A stretch of 33,525 bases of DNA from Algicola sp. (GCA_018222835.1 JAAEZN010000033.1:1-33525); one strand, 5' to 3'. Positions 8,940 to 17,376 are shown, counted from the first letter of the stretch. Notes: generated by a model from the sequence alone, not told the origin. Translations and numbers: made by a program.

Positions 8940-8969
8940 AAAAAAGCGACCCTTAGTGGTCGCTTTTTT
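8940..8969. terminator. Bidirectional intrinsic terminator
   Basis: AAAAAAGCGACC pairs with GGTCGCTTTTTT around a 6-nt loop. The A-tract and T-tract let it serve both the LytTR gene (plus) and the convergent secreted-protein gene ending at 8988 (minus). Confidence 0.9.
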
Positions 8970-8987
8970 GTGATTAAATTATGGGTC

Positions 8988-10166
8988 TTAACTCTTGTAT
9001 TTTAAAGCCTCCTCCTTTTTTACATAGTAAATACGCTGATCGTTCATAAGCATATAACTTTTGCCATAGCTGCTGGCATTGTATTTTTGACCTATAAAAA
9101 AACCTTCACGCTTGTAGTTTCCTTCAGGGGTTTTCATTACGGTGATCAATTTTAGTTCCCTTCGCAAGGGCACGCCGGTAAGGGCGTGGGTAATTATGTT
9201 CCAGTCATTGGATTGTATATAGGCATAAACGGGCTGTTCTTTCCACTTGTAGTACGCGGCTCTTTCCTTTATAAAACGAAGGCCATCTGCTTCCAAGCTG
9301 GCATTTTTCATACCTCTGGCCGGTAGGGCGGGAGCATTGGCCAAGCTTTGCTCTTCCAAGTGCATTTGCAGCATATCAAAAACCTCAACACTACGTTTTT
9401 TTACATATTCTGGGGTTTGCAGCAAATTCTGAAGATGCGCTAAGTCCCTTCCCATTAACAAGTACTGGTCGTTGCCAACCCATTCGTTACCATATTTTTG
9501 CCCTTTGATTGGTACAACGGGCGGTGCAACTATAAGTACGTCTTTTTCAATAGCGTAGGCGCGCTTCATTTTCATGGCTTCGGGCCCTGCAAAATTTGCA
9601 AATTCGATGATAAAGGTGCCACGATCCACCAGTTCTTTGTATTCTTCCAAGATTACAAAATGGTTCTTGGCCTCATCGGATAAGTACATGGTACCATTGT
9701 AGGCCTTTGGATCATATTCCAAGGAAAATCCACCATAGGCAAACAGGGGAAATTCAGCAAAATGACTGCCTACCTGATCTAGCATTACGCTGGATAAGTA
9801 ATAGGTGCCGGATAAGCCTTTTTCATCGGTATAATCCTTTTTATAAAGAGGCCAGGCCTTGACCTTGTTTCTGTTGTGCATAAACACGTACGGTTCCGTA
9901 ATCTCATAAAGGTTGACCATTTCTTCCTTTTCTTCGGTACTGGAAGCAGGTTCATCGGCTTCAGTTGTTTCCGGTGTGTTTTGATTTGCCATGCCGCTTA
10001 CTGGTTTAGTGGGTGTAGATGTTTTGGATTCTTCATCTTCCTTTCCGCCCAGCGTCTTGTTAAGTTCCTTTTTTGCGGCTTTCTTGAGTTTTTTCATAAA
10101 CTGGGCTTCGGTGGATTGAACCCCCAATACCATCCCTGCAAATAGCAGCACATAAATTCTTTTCAT
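8988..10166 (-). CDS. Secreted protein of unknown function
   Basis: 392 residues; no family recognised. A signal peptide (IYVLLFAGMVLGVQSTEAQ) is followed by a Lys-rich stretch (FMKKLKKAAKKELNKTLGG, about 23-41) and a low-complexity Thr/Pro/Glu linker to about residue 82. The body (about 83-392) is globular with many aromatic residues, including the segments EPYVFMHNRNKVKAWPLYKKDY and EWVGNDQYLLMGRDLAHLQNLL. The C-terminal part has beta-strand character (KREGFFIGQKYNASSYGKSYMLMNDQRIYYVKKEE). No catalytic motif is visible. It is a single gene, convergent with the kinase/LytTR operon and divergent from the cadherin lipoprotein. It could be an extracellular or periplasmic protein; I infer no function. 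Confidence 0.8.
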   Translation of the reverse strand: MKRIYVLLFAGMVLGVQSTEAQFMKKLKKAAKKELNKTLGGKEDEESKTSTPTKPVSGMANQNTPETTEADEPASSTEEKEEMVNLYEITEPYVFMHNRNKVKAWPLYKKDYTDEKGLSGTYYLSSVMLDQVGSHFAEFPLFAYGGFSLEYDPKAYNGTMYLSDEAKNHFVILEEYKELVDRGTFIIEFANFAGPEAMKMKRAYAIEKDVLIVAPPVVPIKGQKYGNEWVGNDQYLLMGRDLAHLQNLLQTPEYVKKRSVEVFDMLQMHLEEQSLANAPALPARGMKNASLEADGLRFIKERAAYYKWKEQPVYAYIQSNDWNIITHALTGVPLRRELKLITVMKTPEGNYKREGFFIGQKYNASSYGKSYMLMNDQRIYYVKKEEALKYKS

Positions 10167-10313
10167 TTTGTTGTAGGTTTATTTTTCCCACAAAGTAGGG
10201 TTCAAAACAGCATTTATTTTCCCGAAACTTTCTTAAACCGCCGTTTTTTCTTCTAAGCAAAAATCACCGATATCATTCAGAAGAAAAATCCATCCATTCA
10301 AAAAAAATAACGC

Positions 10314-10342
10314 TTGTCGCCCATAGGGTCATTTTAGTTTTG
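10314..10342 (+). promoter_or_regulatory. Bacteroidota-type promoter of the cadherin-repeat lipoprotein gene
   Basis: TTG at 10314-10316 and TAGTTTTG at 10335-10342 are separated by 18 bp, an exact fit to the TTG-N17-23-TAnnTTTG consensus. Transcription should start near 10350, giving a leader of about 25 nt before the ATG at 10375. Confidence 0.75.
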
Positions 10343-10374
10343 GGGCTTTAAACCTTAATTAAATCAAATAAAAA

Positions 10375-12036
10375 ATGAAGTACACCAATCTTACATTTAT
10401 CTACACACTGGCAGTGGGATTCTTATTTGTTTCTTGTTCCGATGATGGCGAGGATACTGAAAACCCGATACCCGAAGCGACTATTGAAATTACCGCCCAA
10501 GATGTAACCATCACCATGGACGAAGTAACCCAAATTCAGGAAGACGAATCTTTGGAGCTTTCTTTGGCAACTTTGGCCGACTACATTTCCGTAGAGGGCG
10601 CGGAAGGTGTTGAACCGGAATTCTCGATCAAATCGCAATCTGTTGATGGGGCCTTTTCCATAGAAGGAGATAATCTGATATTAAACGATAAATCTATTTT
10701 GGATTTTGAGACCAATCCTGAGTTTACTGCCGTTGTAACTGTGGTAGTTGGAGATGAATCCAAGGACTTAAACGTTACTCTTACCTTAAACGATGTTCAT
10801 GAGGCGACATGGAGCATTGGGCCTATTGAGGTCGGCATGTACGAAAACCCAGAAAACAACGAGCAATTATTGATTGTGGCCATATCAAATTATAACCCAG
10901 AGCTGGATGGGGAAGTTACGGTAACTTTAAGCGAACAAAGTCCAGCTAATGCTTTGCGTACAGAAGGAAGAGCTTTACTGGTGAATGATGCCAGCCTTTT
11001 TGATTTTGAGACCAACCCTACCATTACGGCTAAGTTTACGGTCGCTGATGCCAACGGGAGAACAGAAGAAAATATGATTACCATTTCTTTAATTGATGTC
11101 GCAGAAACCAGTTGGACAGTTGAAAATGCAACTTTTACCATAGATGAACACCCCGATAGCGGTACTGTTATCGGTAATATTGCTCCTACATTGACCGACT
11201 CCAACATTGTACTAAGTTATTCCATTTCACAATTCACTCCAGATTTATTGTTGATAGATACCAACGGAGATGTAATTGTAAACCATGGTTATTTAATGGA
11301 TTATGAAACAGGTGACAAGGCAGCTACGGTTACTATTACGGATAATCAGGGCAACTCACAAGACATTTTCATTGTTGTTCACCTAAACAATATACAAGAG
11401 CCGCAATGGGGCTTTAATGTTACTTCGCAAGGGAACATTACCGTGAACGAAAATCTTCCCAATGGAAATACGTTAGCTGTTTTTTCGCAATACATCGTTG
11501 ACTACAGAGAAGGCGTACATGGCAACATAAGCTATTCGCTTGCCAATGAGTCGGTGCCTGGAGCATTACGTGTTACAGGGCAGGGCCTTTTACAAGTTAA
11601 TGATGCATCGGCATTTGATTATGAAACCAATCCAACCATCACAGCTACCTTGAAAGGAACAGACCAAAGAGGCACAACTAACAGCGTTCCGATTACCATT
11701 ACCCTGAATGATTTAAATGAACTTTCGTTAAACAATATCAGCGCGGTTATTTCTTCTAACAGTAGTCCTGGCGATGTTGCTTTTGTACCTTCTGTTTACT
11801 TGGATGGAGTAAGGATTGCAAATACTGATTTAGCTAACAATTATGTTGTTACTTTTAGCGATTATAAGATAAACGGACAGAATACGGCAAGTTCTATTTT
11901 GGAACTTAATAACTCCGGGCAAGTTGTTCTGCTGAACGTATTGGGTTCTCAAGATAATTTTACGGCCATTATGACGGTTACTGATGCACAGGACCAAAAC
12001 ATTACTGTTTCTGCCAATGTTTTAGTTCGTTTTTAA
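10375..12036 (+). CDS. Surface lipoprotein with cadherin-like repeats
   Basis: 553 residues. The N-terminus is a lipoprotein signal with lipobox LFVSC (Cys21), and the mature protein begins CSDDGED, the acidic type of motif that directs Bacteroidota lipoproteins to the outer face of the outer membrane. Four related cadherin-like repeats follow, each ending with a motif of the form FD(F/Y)ETNPTITA...ITLNDLNE: about residues 105-142, 207-244, 308-342 and 409-446. The Asp-Tyr-Glu and the terminal D-x-N-E or variants are the usual calcium-binding positions of cadherin folds; some are degenerate (DVAE, NIQE). The last ~105 residues form a non-repeat C-terminal domain. Probably an extracellular adhesion or matrix-binding protein. 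It is monocistronic, with its own promoter and terminator. Confidence 0.85.
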   Translation: MKYTNLTFIYTLAVGFLFVSCSDDGEDTENPIPEATIEITAQDVTITMDEVTQIQEDESLELSLATLADYISVEGAEGVEPEFSIKSQSVDGAFSIEGDNLILNDKSILDFETNPEFTAVVTVVVGDESKDLNVTLTLNDVHEATWSIGPIEVGMYENPENNEQLLIVAISNYNPELDGEVTVTLSEQSPANALRTEGRALLVNDASLFDFETNPTITAKFTVADANGRTEENMITISLIDVAETSWTVENATFTIDEHPDSGTVIGNIAPTLTDSNIVLSYSISQFTPDLLLIDTNGDVIVNHGYLMDYETGDKAATVTITDNQGNSQDIFIVVHLNNIQEPQWGFNVTSQGNITVNENLPNGNTLAVFSQYIVDYREGVHGNISYSLANESVPGALRVTGQGLLQVNDASAFDYETNPTITATLKGTDQRGTTNSVPITITLNDLNELSLNNISAVISSNSSPGDVAFVPSVYLDGVRIANTDLANNYVVTFSDYKINGQNTASSILELNNSGQVVLLNVLGSQDNFTAIMTVTDAQDQNITVSANVLVRF

Positions 12037-12060
12037 ATTATAATCAAACAAAAAGCTCCA

Positions 12061-12100
12061 AAGCCCAAACCTAAATTTGAAGTTTGGGCTTTTGGGCTTA
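12061..12100 (+). terminator. Intrinsic terminator after the cadherin-repeat lipoprotein
   Basis: AAGCCCAAAC (12061-12070) pairs perfectly with GTTTGGGCTT (12082-12091), with an 11-nt loop and a short T-run after it. A second GGGCTT copy follows at once (12095-12100). Confidence 0.75.
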
Positions 12101-12173
12101 TAAAATAAGAAGGGCTTGAAACCTTTACGAACCGGAGAAACACAGTTTTTTCGGTTTTTTTATTTAAAGATAG

Positions 12174-12413
12174 GTGGGTTACTACATCAAAAGAACAAAC
12201 TCCTTTAAAAAATATTGGAATTATGTGGCCTCAAAATTATTTGCTGTTTTCAATGCTTCAAAAAAGGGCCCATTGCTTATCCTACCTATCAATCAGTGGT
12301 TTGCGTTTTTGTTGTTTAATAAAAAAGAGAAGGAATTCTGGCTGACACCATTTCAGATTGACGAGGTATTTATTAGATTTGGGAAGAAACCAAACTATCT
12401 AGCTCACTCATGA
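12174..12413 (+). CDS. Doubtful small ORF just upstream of the VPS10-like gene
   Basis: 79 codons starting with GTG right after an in-frame TAG, with no ATG. The protein (GYYIKRTNSFKKYWNYVASK...) is not recognised. In favour: codon choice looks coding-like and its TGA overlaps the next ATG by 4 bp, as in coupled genes. Against: weak start, no family, and an aromatic-rich composition that AT-rich noncoding DNA can give. It could also be the remnant of a larger gene. Confidence 0.3.
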   Translation: MGYYIKRTNSFKKYWNYVASKLFAVFNASKKGPLLILPINQWFAFLLFNKKEKEFWLTPFQIDEVFIRFGKKPNYLAHS

Positions 12414-15400
12414 TTTTAAAACAAAGACCTTTTTATTTTCTGTTTGCCTTTTTGTTGACCTGCGCAACCTTTGCTCAGGATTTTGAAGCGTTGCAATACC
12501 GGACCATTGGTCCTGCCCGTGGAGGAAGGGTAACTACCGTTACCGGAACGGCAATGCTGCCCGGAACTTTTTATTTTGGCGCAACAGGTGCCGGGGTGTG
12601 GAAAACCGAAGACTACGGAACCAGTTGGCACAATATTTCCGATGGATTTTTTAAAACTCCTTCCATAGGAGCTATAGAAGTTGCTGCCAACGACCCAAAT
12701 ATTATTTATGTGGGAACAGGTTCGGATGGTATTAGAAGTAACATTATCTCCGGTAAAGGGATGTACAAATCCATAGATGCCGGTAAAACTTGGGAACATA
12801 TCGGATTGGAAAATGCTGGACAGATCGGCGCTGTTGAAATTGACCCGACCAATAGTAATATTGTCTGGGTGGCCGCTATTGGCAATGCATTCCGGTCCAA
12901 CGAGGAGCGCGGCATTTTTAAGACCACCGATGGCGGAAAGACTTGGCAAAAAGTACTTTATGTTTCTGATGAAACAGGATTTGCCGATTTGGAATTGTTG
13001 CCAGGAAACCCCAATGTAGTGTACGCAGCCGCCTGGAAGGCTCGTCGTACCCCATGGACCATTGATTCTGGCGGAAAAAATAGCGAAGGCGGTATATACA
13101 AATCCGTAAATGGCGGAAAGGATTGGGAAAAATTGGAAAATGGCCTGCCAAAAGGATTGATCGGTAAAATCGATTTGGCGGTATCTGCAGTCGATTCCAG
13201 AATTCTTTATGCTGTGATTGAAGCACCGGATAAAGATAGAGGCTTGTACAAATCCGTAGATCAAGGAAAATCCTTTACCCATGTTTCCGATGATATTAGA
13301 TTGGTGAACAGACCTTTTTATTATACCAATATCGAATTGGACCCGACCAACCCGGATATTGTTTTCTCAAATGCCAATCCTTTGATAAAATCGGTTGATG
13401 GAGGGAAAACTTGGAAACGTATGAGTGTACCACATGGTGATAATCACGATATATGGCTTAATCCCAATAATCCGGATTTATTGATTCAATGTAACGATGG
13501 CGGTGCCAATGTTTCCCATAACGGAGGTAAAACTTGGTCCACGCAGTACAATCAGCCAACAGCGGAGATTTATCAAGTGGCCGTGGACGATCAATATCCA
13601 TATTGGGTATATGGAGCGCAGCAGGACAATACGACCATTGCAATTCCAAGTGTAGCGCCATTGGCCACAACCACCCCCAATGAAACTATTATGATGAATG
13701 TTGGTGGTTGTGAAACAGGTCCCGTAATCCCAATGCCCGGCAACCACTACATTGTCTATAACAACTGTAAGGGACGCTTTAGCGTGTACAGTAAAAAAAC
13801 CGGACAAAGCCGTGAATATTCCATTGGCGCATCAAACATATATGGCCATAATCCAAAAGATCTAAAATACAGATTTCAAAGAGTTGCCCCCATCCATGTA
13901 TCCCCATACGATCCAGAAGTGGTTTACATGGGGTCTCAGTTCTTGCACAAAACCAATAATGGAGGTAAAACTTGGGAGATTATTTCTCCAGACCTTACAG
14001 CCAATGAGCCGGACAAGCAGGTAATTTCCGGAAATCCGATAACAAGGGACATCACAGGCGAAGAATATTACAGTACCCTTTATTCCATAAAAGAATCTAA
14101 AATAAGTCAGGGTTTAATTTGGACAGGTTCCAACGACGGTGTAATCTCAATTACCAAAGATGGTGGGAAAACATGGAAGAATATAACCCCAAAAAAAATG
14201 CCCAAAGGAGGCAGGGTAGAATCCATAGAACCATCTCAATTTAACCCGGGCAAAGCCTATATCTCAGTAGATCGACACTTGCTCGGCGATGACACTCCCT
14301 ATATTTACAAGACTGAAAATTATGGCGAAAGTTGGGAGTTGTTGACCTCAGGATCCAATGGTATTCCATCGGATTATTCCACTAGAGTTCTCCGCGAAGA
14401 CCCTATCCGCGAAGGACTTTTATACGCTGGTACAGAATACGGCATGTTCGTATCTTTTGATGATGGAAAAACATGGAAGAAGTTCCAGCAAAACCTTCCT
14501 GTAACACCTATCACCGATATTACTTTGTTTCGAGGAGACCTTATTTTGAGTACTATGGGACGTGGGTTCTGGATCTTGGACAAGGTTACTACCCTGCAAG
14601 ACGAAAACATTACAAAATTGGGAGACACCCCGGTATTGTTCAAACCAGATGATACATATAGATATCAAACACCATGGGGAGGAGAATTTCCTGAGTACCC
14701 TTCTACTAACGTAACCATAGATTATTACTTGCCGTTAGATATTAAAGATGGCGTAAGTCTTCAGATTTTGGATGCTCGAGGAAATGAGGTGACAACTATT
14801 GTTAGCGACTCCACCAAGTTGAAATCAACTACCGAAAGAGTGGAAAATATGAGTTTGAGCATGACTTTTGTTTACATGGACAAAAAGTTGGAGACCAAAA
14901 AGGGCTTGAATCGATTTGAATGGAATTTGCAACAAAAAGGACCATGGGCCAAAAATGAGCATAGGAGATATCAAAACGGTCCTATGGTCTTGCCCGGAAA
15001 ATATACAGCTCGACTAACGGTCGGGGAACAATCCTTCGAAAAGCAATTCGAAGTTTTAATGGATCCAAAATTGGAAGGTGATGGAGTTTCTTTGACGAAC
15101 ATGAAAGAACAGCAGGAACTACAGTTTAAGGTGATCGATCTGCTGTCCGAGGCTAGAATGCTTCAAGATAAGGTTGAAGGTAAGATCAAGGAACTGGAAA
15201 AAGCAAAAGCAAGCGAAGATCAATTAAAAAAGTACAAGGATATTTTGAGCGAGCTCAAAAATGCTGAAGGTGCCTATCCAGAAGTGGTCTTGGTGTCCCA
15301 AATTACCTATCTCTATTATATTTTGAGCGGTGCCGACAAGGAACCCGGACAAGAAGAAAAAGATAGCTATCAGGAACTTTTGGCCCAATTTAATGCCCTC

Positions 15401-15421
15401 AAACAAAAAACCGATCTATAA
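12410..15421 (+). CDS. Secreted VPS10/sortilin-like beta-propeller protein with BNR (Asp-box) repeats
   Basis: 1003 residues with a signal peptide (YFLFAFLLTCATFAQ). The mature start DFEALQYRTIGPARGGRVTTVTG is characteristic of a large Bacteroidota family annotated as VPS10/sortilin-like or glycosyl-hydrolase-like propellers. About ten Asp-box motifs of the form S-x-D-x-G-K-T-W are spread over residues 60-690 (GKTWEHI, GKTWQKV, GKDWEKL, GKTWKRM, GKTWEII, GKTWKNI, GKTWKKF). After the propeller (to about 720) comes a beta-rich domain (VSLQILDARGNEVTTIV, about 780-890) and a helical, charged C-terminal part (LLSEARMLQDKVEGKIKELEKAKAS, about 910-950). Asp-box propellers occur in sialidases and in binding proteins; no sialidase Arg triad is evident, so enzymatic activity should not be assumed. 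It ends in a strong terminator. Confidence 0.9.
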   Translation: MILKQRPFYFLFAFLLTCATFAQDFEALQYRTIGPARGGRVTTVTGTAMLPGTFYFGATGAGVWKTEDYGTSWHNISDGFFKTPSIGAIEVAANDPNIIYVGTGSDGIRSNIISGKGMYKSIDAGKTWEHIGLENAGQIGAVEIDPTNSNIVWVAAIGNAFRSNEERGIFKTTDGGKTWQKVLYVSDETGFADLELLPGNPNVVYAAAWKARRTPWTIDSGGKNSEGGIYKSVNGGKDWEKLENGLPKGLIGKIDLAVSAVDSRILYAVIEAPDKDRGLYKSVDQGKSFTHVSDDIRLVNRPFYYTNIELDPTNPDIVFSNANPLIKSVDGGKTWKRMSVPHGDNHDIWLNPNNPDLLIQCNDGGANVSHNGGKTWSTQYNQPTAEIYQVAVDDQYPYWVYGAQQDNTTIAIPSVAPLATTTPNETIMMNVGGCETGPVIPMPGNHYIVYNNCKGRFSVYSKKTGQSREYSIGASNIYGHNPKDLKYRFQRVAPIHVSPYDPEVVYMGSQFLHKTNNGGKTWEIISPDLTANEPDKQVISGNPITRDITGEEYYSTLYSIKESKISQGLIWTGSNDGVISITKDGGKTWKNITPKKMPKGGRVESIEPSQFNPGKAYISVDRHLLGDDTPYIYKTENYGESWELLTSGSNGIPSDYSTRVLREDPIREGLLYAGTEYGMFVSFDDGKTWKKFQQNLPVTPITDITLFRGDLILSTMGRGFWILDKVTTLQDENITKLGDTPVLFKPDDTYRYQTPWGGEFPEYPSTNVTIDYYLPLDIKDGVSLQILDARGNEVTTIVSDSTKLKSTTERVENMSLSMTFVYMDKKLETKKGLNRFEWNLQQKGPWAKNEHRRYQNGPMVLPGKYTARLTVGEQSFEKQFEVLMDPKLEGDGVSLTNMKEQQELQFKVIDLLSEARMLQDKVEGKIKELEKAKASEDQLKKYKDILSELKNAEGAYPEVVLVSQITYLYYILSGADKEPGQEEKDSYQELLAQFNALKQKTDL

Positions 15422-15426
15422 TTAAG

Positions 15427-15450
15427 AATCCCCCTTTAAAGGGGGATTTT
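15427..15450. terminator. Intrinsic terminator shared by convergent genes
   Basis: AATCCCCC (15427-15434) and GGGGGATT (15441-15448) form an 8-bp stem with a TTTAAA loop and a short T-run. It lies 6 bp past the VPS10-like stop and 14 bp past the minus-strand HMA-like gene. Confidence 0.85.
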
Positions 15451-15463
15451 ACATTGTACTGTA

Positions 15464-15679
15464 TTAATGCAATTCTTCACAATCAAAACCATTGTTTTGC
15501 AATAATGAAGAAATTATCGGGGCGTCAAGACTCTGGGATTCTACCCGAAGAATATTATCACAGTCTTCGAGGTCAAAATTCCAACAGCCATTTTTCTCAA
15601 CCAGCCTGTTCAAGGAAGGACGAAGCTTTTGCACTTCGCCCATTCGCTTTACGGATGTTTTAAATACATGGACCGTCAT
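15464..15679 (-). CDS. Small HMA/ferredoxin-like-fold protein
   Basis: 71 residues. The pattern MTVHVFKTSVKRMGEVQKLRPSLNRLVEKNGCWNFDLEDCDNILRVES...IISSLLQNNGFDCEEL has the beta-alpha-beta-beta-alpha-beta order of heavy-metal-associated domains and closely resembles small Flavobacteriaceae proteins carrying 'WNFDLEDCDNILRV' and a final 'GF.CEEL'. The CxxC of true metallochaperones is missing, so metal binding is uncertain. It starts 6 bp after the DinB-fold gene stop on the same strand and is surely in one transcript with it. An overlapping plus-strand frame at 15454-15663 is a shadow. Function unknown; family call from memory of relatives. Confidence 0.72.
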   Translation of the reverse strand: MTVHVFKTSVKRMGEVQKLRPSLNRLVEKNGCWNFDLEDCDNILRVESQSLDAPIISSLLQNNGFDCEELH

Positions 15680-15685
15680 TTTTAT

Positions 15686-16183
15686 TTAACTTCTGTCGTA
15701 AAAAAGTGGGGGCTCAACACCCAAAGCACGCAAATACACATATCCTTGTCCACGATGATGAATCTCATTATCCATAAAATATTGCAAATTGGATAGTACG
15801 GAACCCTCATATTGTCCAAAAAGCTTTATGTTTTCTTGAAAACGTGCTGCGTTCAGTTGTTTCCAGAGTTTATTGATTTCTTCCGTGTTTTGATCCCATT
15901 TTTCTAAAAATTCGGCTTTAGTAGTACCATAATCTCTGTTTTCGTCAAATTCACTTGTGTTGCCCGATACAATTTCTGTAAGTCCCGGAACGGCAATGGC
16001 CAAAAGCTCCTTCACCATTATGGCAAAAGGTCGCATGCCTCCAATACTGTAATTAAAAAACTCATTTTCCGGGAAAGCCTCAATAACTTTTCGGGTGAGC
16101 CTTCTATGACCTTGATAGTGCTCCAAAAGCTGTTCGGGAGTTGTCACTTGGGTTATTGCTTGTTCATTAATGGTGTTTTTCAT
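15686..16183 (-). CDS. DinB-fold protein (DinB/YfiT-like putative metalloenzyme)
   Basis: 165 residues from MKNTINEQAITQVTTPEQLLEHYQGHRRL. The four-helix-bundle family has three metal-binding histidines; candidates here are the His in LLEHYQGHRRL and those in DNEIHHRGQGYVYLRALGV, the last being the hallmark of the branch. The frame is open up to an ATG at 16273, but I chose 16183: the upstream extension is not family-like, and a minus-strand -7 element (16219-16226) and an operator-like palindrome (16238-16253) would lie inside it. Family members are often thiol transferases or stress-linked hydrolases, but the substrate here is unknown. It is divergent from the WYL regulator gene, which probably controls it. 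Confidence 0.88.
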   Translation of the reverse strand: MKNTINEQAITQVTTPEQLLEHYQGHRRLTRKVIEAFPENEFFNYSIGGMRPFAIMVKELLAIAVPGLTEIVSGNTSEFDENRDYGTTKAEFLEKWDQNTEEINKLWKQLNAARFQENIKLFGQYEGSVLSNLQYFMDNEIHHRGQGYVYLRALGVEPPLFYDRS

Positions 16184-16218
16184 GTAATCGTGATTTAAAG
16201 GATTATTGTTTCTATCGA

Positions 16219-16226
16219 CAAAATTA
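16219..16226 (-). promoter_or_regulatory. Possible -7 element for the DinB-fold gene
   Basis: Minus-strand TAATTTTG, an exact TAnnTTTG match, 36 bp before the chosen start codon at 16183. No clear TTG lies 17-23 bp further upstream; instead a palindrome (16238-16253) occupies that place. Confidence 0.45.
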
Positions 16227-16237
16227 GGGGCAGTGGG

Positions 16238-16253
16238 TGACAGCCTTGTGTCA
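16238..16253. promoter_or_regulatory. Operator-like palindrome 1 (TGACA-N6-TGTCA)
   Basis: TGACAGCCTTGTGTCA. Its 16-bp layout is the same as the second site at 16284-16299. It lies 11 bp upstream of the putative -7 of the DinB-fold gene, where a bound protein would block RNA polymerase. Best candidate binder is the adjacent WYL regulator (inference). Confidence 0.55.
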
Positions 16254-16283
16254 GCAGTGAAAATCAAATCCAAAAAAACGTAT

Positions 16284-16299
16284 TGACAAACAGTTGTCA
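16284..16299. promoter_or_regulatory. Operator-like palindrome 2 (TGACAA-N4-TTGTCA)
   Basis: TGACAAACAGTTGTCA, a perfect inverted repeat with 6-bp arms. It ends 11 bp before the putative -7 of the WYL gene (16311-16318) and its centre lies 46 bp from that of site 1. Together the two sites could couple both divergent promoters, with the WYL protein repressing or activating itself. Confidence 0.6.
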
Positions 16300-16310
16300 G
16301 TCACTATGGA

Positions 16311-16318
16311 TAGTTTTG
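16311..16318 (+). promoter_or_regulatory. Possible -7 element for the WYL regulator operon
   Basis: TAGTTTTG, an exact TAnnTTTG match. The nearest TTGs are 14 and 25 bp upstream, outside the usual spacing, so the promoter may be weak or need an activator. Confidence 0.45.
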
Positions 16319-16419
16319 AAGACGATTAAATGCACAAATGATCAAATATGAGCTGGAAAAGAATGTTCCTCCTTGGTTTGAAACCCTATCTTTGGGAGAT
16401 AGCTCATGCAATTATGGGA

Positions 16420-17376
16420 ATGGATACCGTAAAACGTTTTGATAGAATAGTAGCTATATTGATACAGCTACAAAGCAAGCGAATTGTAAAGGCACAAGAA
16501 CTCGCGGACCGCTTTGAGGTGAGCTTGAGGACTATTTATAGGGATGTCAGAACTTTGGAAGCCTCTGGAGTCCCCATTGTGAGCGAAGCGGGGGTGGGTT
16601 ACTCTATTATGGAGGGATATCGATTGCCCCCAGTAATGTTTACCCGAGAAGAAGCGGGAAGTTTTGTTGCAGCGGAAAAATTAATGCAGCAATTCACAGA
16701 CAAATCCTTGGGAGCTTATTATGAATCTGCAATGTTCAAGTTGAAATCGGTCCTCCGAGGAAATGAAAAAGACTGGGTGGAAGCATTGGAATCCCAAGTT
16801 TCCATAATTCCCGGTCAGGTTTTGTTCAATGATGAAGTGCCCAATGCCCTGGAGATATTGTTCGAAAGCATCGCAGAGCGCAAACAAGTGTTTTTAAGGT
16901 ATGAATCATTGCGGGAAGAAACTCCTTTGGAACGGAGAATAGAACCTGTCGGGCTTTTTAATGAAAACGGATTTTGGTACATTTTGGGCTATTGCCATCT
17001 TCGAACAGATTATAGGCACTTTAGAACAGATAGAATCCATAAAATTGCAAGAACTGCGCTCGATTTTTTGTTGGAACATGGTACCATTGCGGAACATCGG
17101 AATAAAAGGGAAGAAGTTTCCAAAACCAAAGTAAAGATATCCGTGGACAAAACCGTAGCAAAATATATTCAAGGACAGACCAAGCATTACGGGCTTATTT
17201 CTAAGGAAGTAAAGAAGGATGAAGTGGAAATGACGTTTATGACGACCGATTTGGAGAATGGGTTTGCCCGTTGGTACCTAATGTTTGGAGATTATGCAAA
17301 GATTATTGAGCCAGAAGCGTTGAGGGAACGTGTAACAGAAATATTGGAGAAAAGTCAACAAAGGCTTTCCCTTTAA
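16420..17376 (+). CDS. YafY-type HTH-WYL transcriptional regulator
   Basis: 318 residues from MDTVKRFDRIVAIL. The N-terminal winged helix (HTH_11) is clear: IVKAQELADRFEVSLRTIYRDVRTLEASGVPI. The WYL domain contains QVFLRYESLREETPLERRIEPVGLF followed by the FWYILGYC motif and the Arg-rich HFRTDRIHKI; the C-terminal WCX extension ends the protein (FARWYLMFGDYAKIIEP). The frame is open from an ATG at 16348, which would add 24 residues (MSWKRMFLLGL...) not seen in the family, so the start at 16420 is preferred. WYL domains bind single-stranded nucleic acid or small ligands and often sense DNA damage. It is divergent from the DinB-fold gene and 19 bp upstream of the AlkB-like gene, with which it is probably co-transcribed. 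Confidence 0.9.
   Translation: MDTVKRFDRIVAILIQLQSKRIVKAQELADRFEVSLRTIYRDVRTLEASGVPIVSEAGVGYSIMEGYRLPPVMFTREEAGSFVAAEKLMQQFTDKSLGAYYESAMFKLKSVLRGNEKDWVEALESQVSIIPGQVLFNDEVPNALEILFESIAERKQVFLRYESLREETPLERRIEPVGLFNENGFWYILGYCHLRTDYRHFRTDRIHKIARTALDFLLEHGTIAEHRNKREEVSKTKVKISVDKTVAKYIQGQTKHYGLISKEVKKDEVEMTFMTTDLENGFARWYLMFGDYAKIIEPEALRERVTEILEKSQQRLSL

Noticed and set aside
10581..11207. Minus-strand frames inside the cadherin-repeat lipoprotein
   Set aside because: Shadows of a repeat-rich gene that has its own promoter, lipobox and terminator.
12416..13282. 288-codon open frame on the minus strand opposite the VPS10-like gene
   Set aside because: It lies fully inside a well-supported gene, has no family resemblance, and its composition follows from the Gly/Lys/Trp-rich Asp-box repeats on the other strand.
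15454..15689. Two plus-strand frames over the small HMA-like gene
   Set aside because: No family resemblance; the minus-strand frame has a recognisable conserved pattern and operon spacing.
16184..16273. N-terminal extension of the DinB-fold protein
   Set aside because: It would cover a -7 element and an operator-like palindrome and adds residues not typical of the family; MKNTINEQ at 16183 is a better start.
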